Below, one piece after another: positions 49,159 through 59,940 of a stretch of DNA of 64,000 nt. The notes beneath the pieces were generated by a model. The model searched no databases. It saw nothing but the letters and a program-made list of their open reading frames with translations, and was not told the origin of the DNA. The position numbers and the translations under genes are program-made. Position 1 is the first letter of the stretch; each line of letters begins with the position of its first letter. The DNA comes from Carnegiea gigantea (taxonomy: Eukaryota > Streptophyta > Magnoliopsida > Caryophyllales > Cactaceae): assembly GCA_029747015.1 (NCBI GenBank), contig JAKOGI010002188.1:1-64000 (forward strand), given 5' to 3'.

Positions 49159-50150
49159 GGTGAGGACTTTTTAGCTTGGACAATCAGGAGCAATATGCTT
49201 AAATCCTTGACACTTGTAGCATCTTCTTTTCTTAAAGGGATTAAGGGGTGGTTTTGAGGAGTTAGGTTTAGGAAAGGAAGGGGCCATAGGTGGTTTGTGG
49301 GTTTAGGAGTAAGAGGGAGGCTCCCCTTGTTGAAAAGGTAAGTTCTTTGAGGAGGTTTAGGTGGTTCTCTTTTGAGGTTAGCTTTCTTTTGGTGTTCAAC
49401 TTTATGGGCTAGTGAGCAAACCTCATCAAGGGTAGTGTAATGTTATAACTCCACTACATTTCTAATAGACTCATTTAAACCTCCCATGTATCTCAGCACC
49501 ATTTGGTCCTTACTTTCTCGAATGTCACATGTCATGACAAGCTTTTCAAACTCACGGGTATACTTCTCCACACTCTTAGATTCTTACCTAAGGTTATGGA
49601 GTTTAGTGTAGTTATCTTGGAGGTAGTGGGATGGAAGAAATTTGGCCTTAAGTTTTTCTTTCATCTTTCTCCATGACCTAATCTTTCCCTTCCCTCTTCT
49701 AGCCCTCTTAGACAAAACATTACTCCACTAAATAGAAGCATACTTACATAGTTTAAGGGCTACAAGCCTTGACCTTCTTATCATCTGGAACATCCTTGTA
49801 CTCAAACACCCTCTCAACGGTGTTCATCCAATCTTGAACTCGTCTAGATTTAGTTGGCCTTCAAACTCTGCGATTTCCACCTTGAAATCCAAAGCTAATC
49901 ACTTACCTCGCCTTGGTCTTCTAGGCTTCCTTTCTCCTTCTTCTTCACTTGATGCAAAGGGGTTGCTCTCGGACTCATCTTTAACCGAATTGGACTCACT
50001 AGTGGAGTGCAAACTTTGGATCTCTCTTCGGTTGGTCCTCATGGCTTGCTCAAGTTGCTTTCTTAGATACTTAAGTTGAGCATCCTTTTCAGCATTAACC
50101 TTCATTAGTTACTCAAATTTCTCTTCTAAAGTCATGCTACAAGCCATGCT
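49159..50150 (-). pseudogene. Gag of nested Ty3/gypsy element
   Basis: The N-terminal part is a 68-codon frame (49899-50105) with a heptad-like KYLRKQLEQAMRTNRRE and the basic stretch KPRRPRRGK. Capsid pieces follow with stops (49440-49880). A complete CCHC knuckle, CYKCQGFKHIAPDC, lies at 49180-49221. Gag forms the cytoplasmic particle that packages element RNA. Several frame breaks separate the pieces. Confidence 0.85.
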
Positions 50151-50245
50151 TGGAACTAGATAGCTACGGGTTCTTTGTGGGTGGGAGTGTGTTTGGGCTA
50201 AAGGGTTGTGTTTGGGGTTGGAAGCTTCAGCCAAGAGGATAGCCT

Positions 50246-50259
50246 AAGCTTTGATACCA
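50246..50259 (-). other. Primer binding site (initiator Met-tRNA) of nested Ty3/gypsy element
   Basis: TGGTATCAAAGCTT on the minus strand, two bases inside the 5' LTR. It differs from the usual TGGTATCAGAGC at one of the first 12 positions. Confidence 0.88.
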
Positions 50260-50261
50260 CT

Positions 50262-51092
50262 TGATGCACTTCTAAGTCCTTATGGATGAAGAACAAAGAA
50301 GGAATCTAAGTAATGAAAGGAAGAGAGAAAGAGTGATTACGGTTTGAATGCAAATAACAAATAAAGAAAAGTAACTAAGGATCTTGGATAAGGTATCACC
50401 ATCAAGATTCTTACAGCTCAACTTTTAAATCTAAAGAGATAAGATATCACCACTAAAAAGATCATAAAAGGCTCTTGAACACCACTCTAGAGAGCTAAAC
50501 TAGAGATAGGCAAGAGAGGGGAACTTAGCGGGAGTTTGAACTCAGCCTTTCTTCAAATCACAACTTATTATTCAACTAAATTTAAGTATGGATTTTATAG
50601 GGCTGGCCAATACTCTAGGGAGCTAGTCTTACATAGGAAAACATGAGATACAACTTACTAGACTAGCATAGAAAATGTAAGAAACAAATTACAAAACAAA
50701 CTAGTAAGAAAATGATGTAACGCAAAAAACTAGGGGCTTGAAACTTTGATTCCATCAGCTTGGAGGCTCTCTAATCTTGATTTGCCATGTTAGCAGAGGT
50801 AGTTGAAGCTTTGGAAGTAGGTGGCCGTGCACTTGATCCATAGGAGCAAAGTTTCCAATGCATTAAATGTTCCTAGTCTTCAGCGCCTTCTCGCAGCACC
50901 AGGGTTAGGTTCGCTGAGCCGTAAGTCTCTTGTTTCGCGTCCAAAGTTGATGAACCAGAAGTCATACGAAAGCTTGAAAGGTCTATTTTCCAATGCAAAA
51001 AGTTTCACTGGATTTGGACTAGCCAGTTGAGAGAAACTGTCTGCACAAGTCAGATGGTCAAAACTAAGTAGTTTGGACAGTTTGGCTTTGGA
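50262..51092 (-). repeat. 5' LTR of nested Ty3/gypsy element (truncated)
   Basis: Collinear with 44744-45560. The match stops abruptly after GGCTTTGGA at 51092; the outer 281 bases present in the other LTR are missing. Athila gag sequence begins at once. Confidence 0.9.
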
Positions 51093-52815
51093 AGCTAAGA
51101 AACCTGAGTCTAACATGGTTGGAGAGCAAAACCCACCTAAGCTACCTAAAGAGTATTTTACTCTTGCCACTTATGACCTGCCTACGAGTACCCGTATGCC
51201 CATTACTATAGGACATTTGAGATTAAGGATTCCCTAATCTAAAAGGTTCTATCCTTTTATGGGAAATGGTCTAAAAATCCTTTCAATCATGTTGATGCGT
51301 TTTTAGAAATATGTTCTACTATCTTCTTAAATAATGTCCCTAGTGATGCTCTCTGTTTGCATCTTTTTCCTTTCTCTTTGAAAGATAAAGCTAAAGTTTG
51401 GCTGGATACTAAAATAAATATCACCACTTGAGATCAAATGCAAAAGAATTCTTGAAAAACGTTTTTTTTATTGGTAAACTAACTATCTTAAGACGTGCTA
51501 TAACCACTTTCTCACAAAAAAAAAAAAAGTGCAATTACGTGAAAGTTGGGAAAGGCTTAAAGAGTTGTTGCAAAGTTGTCTTTACCATGAGGTCCCTATG
51601 TAGCAGCGCATCTAGAGTTTTTATTCTGAATTAGATTAGCATAATAGGCATATGGTTATTGCATCTTGTGGTGGTAGTTTCTTATATAAGACTCCTGAAA
51701 ACGCTTGGGAATTATTTGAACATTTGATTGAAAATTCACGCTTGCATGCTACTTCTTAACGTTCTGATTTTCCTAGGCAATTGGGAAGTAAAGGACGAAT
51801 TTATAAGGTTTCGCATTCAATTGACATTTCTACTAAAGTTGATGGTTTAACAAAAAAATTTGATCAATTATTATGCATGAGCAAAATGTCTAATGTCCCT
51901 TTAATGCATGATGTGTGTTCAATTTGTGCTAGTCCCATGCATGCTTATGTTGATTGTCGTTATGTTGGTAAGTCTGACTATGTGACTAAACAAGTGAATG
52001 TTGTCCAAGAATTTCCTCCATCCAATAATCCTTATTATAACACCTATAATCATAGTTGGAGAAATCGTCCTAATTTTTTCATAGAGATCTCAAAATGTTA
52101 AGAATCCTTAAGCCCACTCTAGTAGACCTACCCTTCCTAACTTTCAAAACCAGAGATATGCTCCTCCTCCCTCTCATCAAGCTCCTTCTAGGAGCTCTTA
52201 TATAGACAAGGTAAATTCTACTCTTGGTACCTTAACTTCTGTTGTACAAAATGTTGATTCTAAAGTCCAAGGAATTGAGTATAAAATGCATACTGTTGAC
52301 TCTCATTGACAATTTATAGCTAAGTTAGAAACCCGACTTGGGCAACTAGCCATAGATGTAGGTAAAAGAGAAGAAGGAAAACTTCTAAGTCATCCCATAC
52401 ATAACCCTAAAGGCTATCAATTTGAACAATTGAAAGTTGTTATGGTTCTTAGGAGTGGTGACTAAGTAGATAATGAAGTGAGTGAGAAGGAACATGATAA
52501 ACAGGAAAGACTTAACACCATTGAGAGTGACCCTGAGACTGAAAAGGAAAATGACCCATCTCCTTCCCCTGTTGTGTACGAAACTATCGTGTCATGTAAG
52601 CCAAGGCGACCTTACCCTCAAGCTTTGGATGCACCATTCCCTTCTAAGAAAGATAAGTAGAGAGATGACATCCTAGAGACCTTTAAGCAAGTTAAGGTTA
52701 ATCTTCCCCTTTCAAAAGCGATTAAACAGATCCCAACTTATGCTGTCTTCCGTAAAGACGTGCACTTTTAAAAGGAAATCTAAAAATGATAATTCTAAAA
52801 AGATTCTTTTAAGTG
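51093..52815 (+). pseudogene. Gag of Athila-type element
   Basis: Plus-strand segments in varying frames read as a Ty3/gypsy gag of the Athila/Tat group: DAFLEICSTIFLNNVPSDAL, FPFSLKDKAKVWLD, LRESWERLKELLQSC, SFLYKTPENAWELFEHLIEN. The longest clean frame is 51781-52101 (106 codons), with CSICASPMHAYVDC as a degenerate zinc-knuckle-like stretch. Further on come ETRLGQLA and DAPFPSKK, typical of the gag-protease linker. The LARD inserted at 52815, after the start of the protease lead-in. The gag N-terminus is cut by the 51092/51093 junction. Confidence 0.85.
52811..52815. repeat. Target-site duplication AAGTG (left of LARD)
   Basis: It matches 59082-59086. The Athila reading frame and similarity resume across the site when one copy is removed. 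Confidence 0.82.
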
Positions 52816-54114
52816 TGTTGTTAATTCCACAAGTATACGATTATCGCCATAGTAATTACAACTGTCGAACCTCATGGATGCCTGTGAAATTCAATTACTA
52901 CTCACTAATCCAAATTATTCTCTAAATTGAAATAGAGAAACATTCGTGGAAACTGAGATTAGTACCGATTAACCATTGATCTTGGTTTTTTTAATACTAA
53001 TTAGTAAAAGATTACTCACTCTGATTTGCAATGAAATAGCAAAATAACATATCAATTCAGAACCTCTAAAGTTGACAAGCCATTATTAATACATTCAGAA
53101 GGCTTTTGTACTCAATTCAGAACTGGATCAAAGAGCAGTACCCAGAGTTAAGCACTCAGGGGGAAAACAACCGAAACAAAAAGGGAAGACCGAACATGTA
53201 TCTTGAATCTCAACTCACAGCCTGTGGCCAAGTATGAATTTGCACCAAGTTGAACACAATTAAAACACAGAAATTGGAATCTTCATTTGGCCTAAGTTCG
53301 ATTGAAATAAAGCAAATCTGAAGAACTAGGAAAACCAAATGAGGAGTAGTAAAAACAAAAATAAAAATCGTAAACTGCCCAAAATCTTAACCTAAATCCT
53401 AAAAACTTTAACAAAGAGCAATCAAAAACAAAGAAGGTTCTGCGACTTGATCTGAAACTGGAAAAAAATTGAAAAATCAAAGGCTAAAAACCCCCCTTCA
53501 AGCTCTGTCTTCGACCCCATTTTTTAAGCCCTCAAAGGCCTGAAGAATGCCCCGTTCATTGCCCTCAATTAATTCTTGTAACCACCGCATTTGTGACAGT
53601 AAAGATGATGACATGGTGAGCAACAGTTCAGAGGAGGGAGACAAAGACACCGAGAAGACCATCAACGTTGTGGAAGAAGAAGACGAATAGCTGCCCTGTT
53701 CTGGCTCTGTTCTCGGGTTTTTTCTGGGCTAGGAACTGACGAGAGAATGAGGAAGAAGAAGAAGAGATGGAGTTCGGCCTAGGTGAGAGAGAAAAAAGTA
53801 GAGAAGGAAATGGGAAATGAAAGGGTGCCATGTCTAGTTCTGGGCCGGCCCACGTGAAGAAGGAAGAGGGAGAGAAATGAAGCCCGAAGAAGGACGGCGC
53901 GTACTGGGCCTCGACAATGGGCTTCACATGGCTTATCCTCATTTCCCCCTTGATGCAAGCTTGATTTTGAGCTAGTTATTCATCTTTTCTCCAAATTGTT
54001 CATTCCCTATAAAATAAGTAAAATAATATTAAAATCCTAACTTAATAATTTATTTTGAACAATTATTAGATAATAAAAGGGTATAAAATAATGTAATTTT
54101 AGGTTGAATGAATA
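52816..54114 (-). repeat. 3' LTR of LARD (left copy)
   Basis: It begins TGTTGTTAATTCC. The inner end, about 54114, is set by the purine tract. Collinear with 57621-59081 apart from a shorter stretch near 53760 and the absence of the palindrome. Confidence 0.88.
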
Positions 54115-54127
54115 TCCCCATACTTAA
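54115..54127 (-). other. Polypurine tract of LARD
   Basis: CTTAAGTATGGGGA on the minus strand directly before the LTR. It is shorter and less pure than in the other two elements. Confidence 0.65.
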
Positions 54128-56102
54128 GTTCTGCTCGTCCTCGAGTTAAACAAAACTAAAAATCTTATAAAATAAAATAAAATTTTAGCTCACTTTCGTA
54201 GGAATCACGGTTGCACTTAGGACGTGCAACAAGTCCTTTAAACCCCTAGGTTACCCCTAGTGGACAAGTAAGGTCACATGAGGGTTTGTAGAAGATGTAC
54301 CCTTAAAATCTATAAAAGAAATAAATCAAAAAAGGAAAAGAGTGATAGAGATAGAAAAACAGTTTGAATTCACAAACATAAATATACAAGGAAGAAGACT
54401 GTGCACATTCTACCTAACCAAATCACCCATACAGCAAAGATATTGGCCTGCATATAAACGGAATGTACTCATCAAGGTTCTTTACCCCATGGATGACAAT
54501 CATGATATCAAAGCACTAACTTTTCACCTCACGGTACATCAAGATTTTGAATCCATCCTAGTTCTCGTATGCAAGTGCATCATCATCCTAGGGTTTAGGT
54601 TTACCAGAATCAAACTCAATCCCACTTGGCTGACACAAACTACATTACTGACTTACAACATAGAAAGCAAGCTTTCCTAGTAGCAATATTACCTCAAAGG
54701 GTAACACCCAGTAGCATACGCGTCAAAGGATAACGCTCAGTAGCGCATGCTTCAAAGGGATACTTGTCATTCTAAATTTTATTTCATTTCCTTTTTTTTC
54801 TTTCTTTTCTTCATTTTCATTTCCATTTTTTTTTGGGGGGGGAATGCAAACAAACACCAAAGTAATCGTATCAAAGACAAGTCGGAGAGCAAAGACAAGT
54901 GGGAGAGCCAATAATGGAAGACTAAGACCTTAAGGTAATGATGATGGTATAAACAAGGATTGGAGTACACATTGATAATGAACAATTGGGGTTAGAATTA
55001 GGACTTAGAATGATACACTAAGAACGGAGACCTATCATGCACATCATGCTTACATACAAGCTAAAAGTCAAGGCACAGGGGATTTAAGCTGATTAGAAAA
55101 GTACGAAGCTTCCCCAAAAACAAAACAAAAATTTTTTGGATTTTCAAAATTTTTAAAATTTTTAAAATTTTTTAATTTTATATTTTTCTTTTCCTTTTTT
55201 TTGGGTAAGTTTCCCCACCCCCACACCGAAATCTCACAATGTGCTCATTGGAAGTTGAAAGAAACATAAAACACAACCAAAAAGAAAGATAAATATGCAA
55301 AAAGAAAAGAAGACTCAAAAAGAAAGGAAATTAATGACAAGACGCTAAACTCAAAAAGAAGTTAATAAAGATAAAACAAAGCAACAAATATATACGAAAG
55401 AAAACAAAATAAAAAGAGGAGATAAAGAAGAATGTTTATATCAGGTCAGATGTTGAATTACACCTAAGCTATGCCTTGCTTACAATCAAGGAATTTATGG
55501 AGCATCAGTCACTCCATATCAAGCTTAGCATTGCTACTCAAATAAAATCCAATTAAAGCATGTAGGAGCTTATCGAACACAGGAGACCAACTCTCAAAAA
55601 CATAGAAACAGTGAAAGATACAGAGTTGGAGTCAGAAAGAGTACATCCACCATGTCAATGAAGCACAAGTAAGGGTCCACTTCAACTTATCAAATAGTTG
55701 GGCCTAATTACATATCAGACAAATGTACTCATAATTTGCCAGTAGAGTGATCATTGGCCTAGAAATTTGATCATCGTGAATGAGCAGTCTAAGCAAAGTA
55801 GTAGGTCCTAAGTCCATAAGTACTTTAAGTTCAATATGCACAAGAGTCTGGTCTAAATCAGTAATCATGGGCACAAAAGTCTCAGACTCTACAAATTCAG
55901 ACTTGCGATATTCGAAAAGGAGGTCAGTTTAGATGGGGTCAAAAGAAAAAGATTAATATTCAGCACAGAAATCCTCATCAAAACTTTCATTGTCGTCAAA
56001 CCCGCATGAAAAAGATTCATATTCTAAAAAACGAATATCATCATTAAATTCCAATTTAATGGGTTCAATTACCTCCACACATGTCTCCTGTAAAATATCT
56101 TC
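54128..56102 (-). other. Non-coding interior of LARD
   Basis: No protein-like frame on the minus strand; plus-strand frames here (for example 54342-54680) have no recognised motif. Includes T-rich and A-rich low-complexity runs near 54780-54840 and 55130-55200. LARDs commonly carry such long non-coding interiors. Confidence 0.6.
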
Positions 56103-56998
56103 TTAGTCACCTAATTCACAAGGCTTAACTTTAGTCGTGATGCTAATATCTACCTCACTAGGGTCCTCAAGGTCTTCAACCACCTCAAACTCATGAAAGT
56201 GACTAAAAGGGACGGGTAGGCCAGCAGAAACTAGGATATCATCAGTGACATCTTTAGGTGAGCTAGTGAGAGGTGCAAGGTCAGGTGATAAAGGCAAAGA
56301 GAGGATACTCTCTAGGTCTAGACTAGGCAAAGGCATAATTTCATTCAAATTAGGCCCAGCAAGATAAGATGACTCAAAATCATCATAGAGACTAACTTCA
56401 AGTTTAGGAGATCCTAAACTAGAGTCAGGCTCACTATAAATCTCCCTATTTTGATTAAAATATAGAGAATATTCAGCAATTCTTCGTTTCATAGTCTCTA
56501 CCATTTGACGAGTCAGTTCATTTATCTTCTTTTCAACACTTGCACATGTAACATCCATGTAATCACGATATGGCAATTACAAGCATCATGATTAGAAAAC
56601 TCACAATAATTGCATAAAATAGGAGATACATAAGACTGAAATGGGTGATATGAATCTATAAAAGGATCCTGTGGGTGAGGATTAGCATGAAAAATGGACT
56701 CGCCATAAGTTGGGTATCTAAGATTCTCATTAGCTCGTTCAAACGCATAGGTTTCCCAAGCTATTTTTTCAAAGAAATCTCAAACTTCATCTTGAGTTTT
56801 AGATAATAATCCTAATAAACCTCCAGGGCACATAGACTCAACATAACTTTCAGATTCAGAATTCAAACCCACAGCGATGACCTCACAAATTTTCCATCTT
56901 TGAAAATGTTGATTTAATTGAGCACGATGATCATTAAGTCTCGACAAATAACTCCAGAAAGGTTCATACCCGAATTGTGGGAAATTGAAAACTGGCAT
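56103..56998 (-). pseudogene. LARD gag-like protein
   Basis: Three linked pieces. The N-terminal frame 56780-56998 reads NFPQFGYEPFWSYLSRLNDH, then WKICEVI and ESMCPGGLLGLL, the conserved start of gag proteins in plant LARD-like elements. A CCHC knuckle, CNYCEFSNHDACNC, lies at 56573-56614 with correct C-x2-C-x4-H-x4-C spacing. The C-terminal frame 56103-56576 (157 codons) has RQMVETMKRRIAEYSLYF and LEVSLYDDFESSYLAGPN, then an acidic tail ending in a stop. A stop near 56780 and a one-base frame change near 56575 break it. It would bind element RNA in particles. No pol gene accompanies it. Confidence 0.82.
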
Positions 56999-57596
56999 TC
57001 GTGAATCTTTTTTTCAATTTTGAAAATTTTCCAATTTTTTTAGGATTTTCAAAATATTTTTTTTTTAGATTTTGTTTATTTAGAAAATAGGAAAAACAAA
57101 TCAATAACCCTATGACACTAATTATAAACTCATGATGAAAACAAAAACAAGACACCTAAATTAATTAAGTGAACAGAACAAAATAAACTAACAAAAATAA
57201 AGCTATGCTACCAAAATAAAAGAAAGACCAAAAAGACTTAAACATCACATAGTAACCTAACATAGAAAATAGAATAAGTACAAACACAAAATAAGAACAT
57301 TCTATCTCTTTTTTTTAATGATTTTTTCTTCTATTTCTACATCTTGCACAAATATCCAAACTATTAGTCTCCTTTTTTAGTAGAAAATAATAACCAAAAT
57401 TAAATTAAATGGACTAAAATAAAAACCAAATGAATAAACTCGAATCAAAAATCAAAAACAAAAGAAATCTAAAACGAAACTAAAACAACAAAATTAAACT
57501 AATACACACAAAATTGAGACAACAAACATATAAAACTCGACTCAAACGATTCAAACTAGTAAACTATGACTCGATGCAACCTAATTTCACAACTCA

Positions 57597-57614
57597 TCCT
57601 CAGCAACGACTCCA
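57597..57614 (-). other. Primer binding site of LARD
   Basis: TGGAGTCGTTGCTGAGGA on the minus strand, six bases from the LTR. It resembles the GC-rich primer site (TGGCGCCGTTGCCGGGGA) common in Athila/Tat-group elements, with four changes, three of them C-to-T or G-to-A. Confidence 0.75.
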
Positions 57615-57620
57615 AAAACT

Positions 57621-59081
57621 TGTTATTAATTTTACAAGTATATGGTTGTTGCCATAGTAATTACGGGTGTTGAACCTCAGGGATGGCTGTAAAATTCAAT
57701 TACTACTCACTGATCTAGATAATTTTCTAAATTGAAATAGAGAAACAATAGTGGAAACTGAGATCAGTACTGATTAACCAATGATCATGGTTTTTCTTAT
57801 ATACAAATTAGTAAAAGATTATTCACTCTGATTTGCAATTAAATAGCAAAATAACATATCAATTCAGAACCTCTAAAGTTGAGAAGTCACTATCAATACA
57901 TTCATAAGGCTTTTGTACTCAATTCAGAACCTGATCAGAGAGTAGTACCCAGAGTTAAGCACTCAGGGAAAAACAACTGAAATAGAAAAGGAAGACCGAA
58001 CATGTGTCTTGAATCTCAACTCACAGCCTGTGGCCAAGTATGAATTTATAGTAAGTTGAACACAATTAAAACACAAAAATTAGAATAGCCTAAGTTCGAT
58101 TGATGTAACGCCCCAACTCTTAATCTCCATATTAGCATTAATTAATTTGCTAAATAATATGGAGATTAAGAGTTGGGGCATTACAATTGAAATGAAGCAA
58201 ATCTAGAGAACTAGGAAAACCAAATGAGGAGTAGTATAAACAAAAATAAAAATCCTAAACTGCCCAAAATTTGAACCTAAATCCTAAAAACTTTAACAAA
58301 GAGCAGTCAAAAACAAAGAAAGTTCTACGACTTGGTGTAAAACTGACAAGAAATGAAAAATTGAAGGCTAAAAACCCCCTTTCAAGCATTGTATTCCCAT
58401 TTTTTATGCCCTCGAAGGCTCGAAAAACGCCCCCTTCATTGCCCTCAAGTAATTCTTGTAACCGCCGCATTTGTGACAGTAAAGATGATGACATGGTGAG
58501 CGATAGTTGAGAGGATGGAGATGAAGAAGTAGAGTCGTTTCTAGACACCGAGAAAGCACCAGCAGCGTTGTGGAAGAAGAGATGAACGTCTGCCCTATTC
58601 TAGCTCTGTTCTCGAGTTTTTTTTGGGCTAGGAACTGACGAGAGAATGAGGAAGAAGAAGAAGAGATGGGGAAGGGGGTGGCTGCTAACGTGATAAGCGC
58701 GTGGTAAATAAAGAAGTCGGGCTAGGCCTGTGACTGGAGTTTGGCTTGGGTCAGAGAGAAAAAGGAGAGAAGGACATGGGAAATGAAAGGGAGTCGTATC
58801 TGGTTCTGGGCCGACCCACATGAAGAAGAAAAAGGGAGAGAAAAGAAGCCCGGAGAAGGAGGGCATGTACTGGGCCTCGAGAATGGGCTTCACCTGGCTT
58901 ATCCTCATTTCCCACTTTATCCAAGCTTCATTTTGAGCAAATTATTCATCTTTTCTCCAAATTGTTCATTCCTTACAAAATAAGTAAAATAATATTAAAA
59001 TCTTAATTTAATAATTTATTTCGAGTAATTATTAAATAATAAAAGGGAATAAAATGATGTAATTTTTAGGTTGAACAAAAC
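57621..59081 (-). repeat. 5' LTR of LARD (right copy)
   Basis: It begins TGTTATTAATTTTAC and ends near AACAAAACA at 59082, where the last A overlaps the target duplication. It contains the palindromic insertion at 58104-58185. Confidence 0.86.
58099..58190. mobile_element. 82-bp palindromic insertion with 5-bp target duplication
   Basis: Positions 58104-58185 start TGTAACGCCCCAACTCTTAA and end with the near-perfect reverse complement (30 of 31 arm bases), around a 20-base AT-rich loop. ATTGA flanks both sides (58099-58103 and 58186-58190). The left LTR has the empty site with a single ATTGA. TG...CA ends and a 5-bp duplication are the marks of LTR-element integrase. The arm end resembles the U5 terminus of the Ty3/gypsy LTR at 22796 (TGTAACGCCC). 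It could also be a tiny inverted-repeat DNA transposon. Confidence 0.85.
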
Positions 59082-59086
59082 AAGTG
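59082..59086. repeat. Target-site duplication AAGTG (right of LARD)
   Basis: Copy of 52811-52815 at the right end of the LARD. Athila protease-region sequence follows. Confidence 0.82.
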
Positions 59087-59940
59087 AGCTAGATTTTAAA
59101 ATTTGACACTCCACCTAAGTTCAAAGATCCCGGTGTCCCTCTATTTCATGTTATATTGGCAATCACAAAATTGAAAGGGCACTTTTAGGTTTGGGTTTAA
59201 TGTTAATTTGATACTATATTCTGTTTACTTAGAGTTGGAATTGGGTGAACTGAAACCTTCCAACTGCACCTTTATCTTATTGATAGGTCGGTTAGGACTC
59301 CCATGGGGCAAGTTGATCTAGTTTAAGCTGATAAAGGATTCCTTCTTATTGATTTTGTTGTGTCGGACATGGAATCTAGTCAAACTTCTAAGCAGATCTC
59401 ACTTATCTTGGGACATTCTTTGTTAGGTACAGCTAATGCCACCATTAACTATAGGTCAGAAGTAATGGATATCTCAATCATTAATGTGAGGGTTAGACTT
59501 AACATTTTTAAAGCTTCTTTTTAGCCTGTGTCTGAGAATGAATTTGAATGCTTCTTTATTGATATGATTGATGAAATGATTGAAGAAGTTTTACTTGCTA
59601 TTCTAAGTAATGATCCCCTAGGAACTTATCTTTCTCATGGAAATTTGAGATTGTTTGACTTAGGTAGTACAATAGATAAGATAGATTCTACTCTGACTCC
59701 ACTCTTAATCTTGAGTCTTCCACTTGGGTGCCCACTTATGAACCCCTTCCACCTTTGGCAAGTTCTCCTATGCCCCTCTCTATTGTGACCTCACCTAAAC
59801 TTGAGTTGAAACCTCTCTCTATTTCACTCAAATATGTGTTTCTAGGCCCTAAGGAGACCCTCCCTGTTATTACATCTTCTCTTTTGTCTTATGATTAAGA
59901 AAAAGAGTTGATTTGAGTCTTATCCGAGCATAAGGGTGCT
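59087..59940 (+). pseudogene. Protease region of Athila-type element
   Basis: Readable blocks include TPPKFKDPGVPL near the left end, LIDRSVRTPMGQVDLV, DKGFLLIDFVV, LILGHSLLGTANATINYRS and LNIFKASF, the order of the aspartic-protease region and linker in Athila pol. The active-site part lies in a damaged frame. The 86-codon frame 59528-59788 covers the variable linker before the RT. Function in the live element is polyprotein cutting. Confidence 0.78.

Larger units (their letters stand above)
44744..51092 (-). mobile_element. Second Ty3/gypsy element, nested in Athila
   Basis: A 6.35-kb minus-strand element with LTRs at 44744-45841 and 50262-51092, a Met-tRNA primer site and a purine tract. 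It encodes gag, protease, RT, RNase H and integrase in the Ty3/gypsy order. The 5' LTR lacks its outer 281 bases and joins directly to Athila gag, so a deletion removed the LTR end, the target duplication and the adjacent Athila leader. Compared over about 230 bases the two LTRs differ at roughly 20 positions. Several frames are still more than 100 codons long. Confidence 0.92.
52816..59081 (-). mobile_element. LARD-type gag-only LTR retrotransposon nested in Athila
   Basis: A 6.27-kb element with LTRs at 52816-54114 and 57621-59081, target duplication AAGTG, primer site and purine tract, all minus-strand. Its interior of about 3.5 kb encodes only a gag-like protein with a zinc knuckle; no protease, RT or integrase is seen. 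Such large retrotransposon derivatives depend on enzymes from relatives. The right LTR is longer because it carries an 82-bp palindromic insertion and lacks a deletion present in the left. The LTRs differ at roughly one base in six over the first 160, older-looking than the other two complete elements. Confidence 0.88.

Noticed and set aside
54342..54680. A 112-codon plus-strand frame in the LARD interior
   Set aside because: It is opposite to the element's coding strand and has no family resemblance. A chance frame in a long non-coding interior is more likely.
52816..59081. An autonomous Ty3/gypsy element
   Set aside because: The interior lacks any protease, RT, RNase H or integrase motif on either strand; only gag is present.
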